Both the position numbers and the translations under genes were made by a program. A stretch of 5,671 nucleotides of DNA from Flavobacteriales bacterium (lineage in GTDB: Bacteria > Bacteroidota > Bacteroidia > Flavobacteriales > UBA7312): positions 1 to 5,671 of the forward strand of contig PKDP01000052.1 in assembly GCA_002862585.1 (NCBI GenBank), given 5' to 3'. Shown here piece after piece: positions 5,220 to 5,671 of this stretch (position 1 is its first letter; every line of letters starts with the position of its first letter). A model generated the notes under the pieces. That model did not search any database. It saw only the letters and a program-made list of their open reading frames with translations, and was not told the DNA's origin.

Positions 5220-5671
5220 TTAGTAGCCTTTCGACATGCGTTCCATTTCCTTTTCAAATGTTTCTTTAAATTTTTCGTAGTTATAATCAGCTCTTAACTT
5301 CTCATCTTTTGAAAGTCTTTCGTGATACTTTGATGCTAATTTTTCAGCAGCAATTTCCATCGCCATATAGCATTTATACTTTCCTTGTGCTGTCTTAGTC
5401 ATTTTCTCACAAATAGTAACTACACCTTTCAACTGCTCATCGACAATAGTTCGAGACATCTCATTAAAGGTTTCTGTTACTTCTTCTTTGTTGTTAAATT
5501 CTGAAGAACTTACATAATTATCACCAACAATTTTCATTGTTGAACTGATTGTTTTTGCTATTTCAGCTTGAGTATTTGAACGCGCTTTTTTCTTAGCCGT
5601 CATTTGGTCTAAACTCTCACCAACTGCATTTCCTCTAAAGGTATTTTTATCAGAAAAATACTTGTCGCCAG
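5220..5671 (-). CDS. LPP20-like envelope protein, partial (N-terminus beyond right edge)
   Basis: The minus-strand frame ending at TAA 5222-5220 is open all the way to the window edge: 149 codons plus 2 bases with no stop. The first in-window ATG (5605-5603) is therefore internal. Before it the frame reads GDKYFSDKNTFRGNAVGESLDQ, which has the GxAxGES-like turn and following helix expected at the start of an LPP20-type domain. The rest fits that fold: AKKKARSNTQAEIAKTI helix, DNYVSSSEF, a charged helix (VTETFNEMSRTIVDEQL), KGVVTICEKM and a KYKCYMAMEI strand, then a charged helical tail (EKFKETFEKEMERMSKGY). The order resembles the LPP20 domain of the convergent gene at 3810-5171, though identity is low. 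A signal peptide or lipobox would lie outside the window. Function is unknown; the neighbouring CsgG-like/LPP20 operon suggests a shared envelope role. Confidence 0.8.
   Translation of the reverse strand, partial: GDKYFSDKNTFRGNAVGESLDQMTAKKKARSNTQAEIAKTISSTMKIVGDNYVSSSEFNNKEEVTETFNEMSRTIVDEQLKGVVTICEKMTKTAQGKYKCYMAMEIAAEKLASKYHERLSKDEKLRADYNYEKFKETFEKEMERMSKGY

Noticed and set aside
5641..5661. Perfect 8-bp inverted repeat GTATTTTT / AAAAATAC with a 5-nt loop
   Set aside because: It lies inside the open frame of the right-hand LPP20-like gene and is AT-only apart from the ends, so a terminator or operator is unlikely.

Overview
The window looks like chromosomal DNA from a member of the Bacteroidota, most likely a low-GC marine or aquatic Flavobacteriia-type organism. 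Four features point there: a type IX secretion (T9SS) C-terminal sorting domain on a PKD-containing secreted enzyme, start codons without Shine-Dalgarno sequences, a perfect Bacteroidota -7 promoter box (TAnnTTTG), and short lipoprotein signals. Genus cannot be told from the sequence. No mobile element, RNA gene or CRISPR array is visible.

Left half, all genes on the minus strand. From the left edge there is the N-terminal part of an exported TPR-repeat protein (1-438, cut by the window edge). Next comes a 205-bp spacer with an imperfect tandem repeat and a 10-bp inverted repeat. Then comes a secreted three-module protein, SGNH/GDSL-type hydrolase + PKD + T9SS sorting domain (644-1915), and a 70-residue CDGSH-type iron-sulfur protein (2038-2250). 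Directly upstream of the CDGSH gene, 1 bp from its start codon, lies an unannotated remnant of a second T9SS sorting domain (2252-2317). It is the debris of a lost secreted-protein gene.

Right half. Two plus-strand lipoprotein genes overlap by 8 bp and form an operon. The first (2423-3817) has a TPR-like N-terminal half and a CsgG-like C-terminal domain. The second (3810-5171) has an LPP20-type domain followed by two less clear modules. The operon starts at a promoter box so close to the ATG that the transcript may be leaderless, and it ends at a strong bidirectional hairpin terminator (5175-5197). Converging on that terminator from the other strand is another LPP20-like gene (5220-5671). Its reading frame runs open through the right edge, so its real start is outside the window.

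The most interesting unit is the CsgG-like / LPP20 / LPP20-like cluster. CsgG-like and LPP20-family lipoproteins are known from outer-membrane assemblies in Proteobacteria (curli export, the FlgO/P/T flagellar accessory proteins). Here there are no curli or flagellar genes in view, so this is a candidate periplasmic or outer-membrane lipoprotein complex of unknown role. That role is inference from domain pattern and gene order, not demonstrated.
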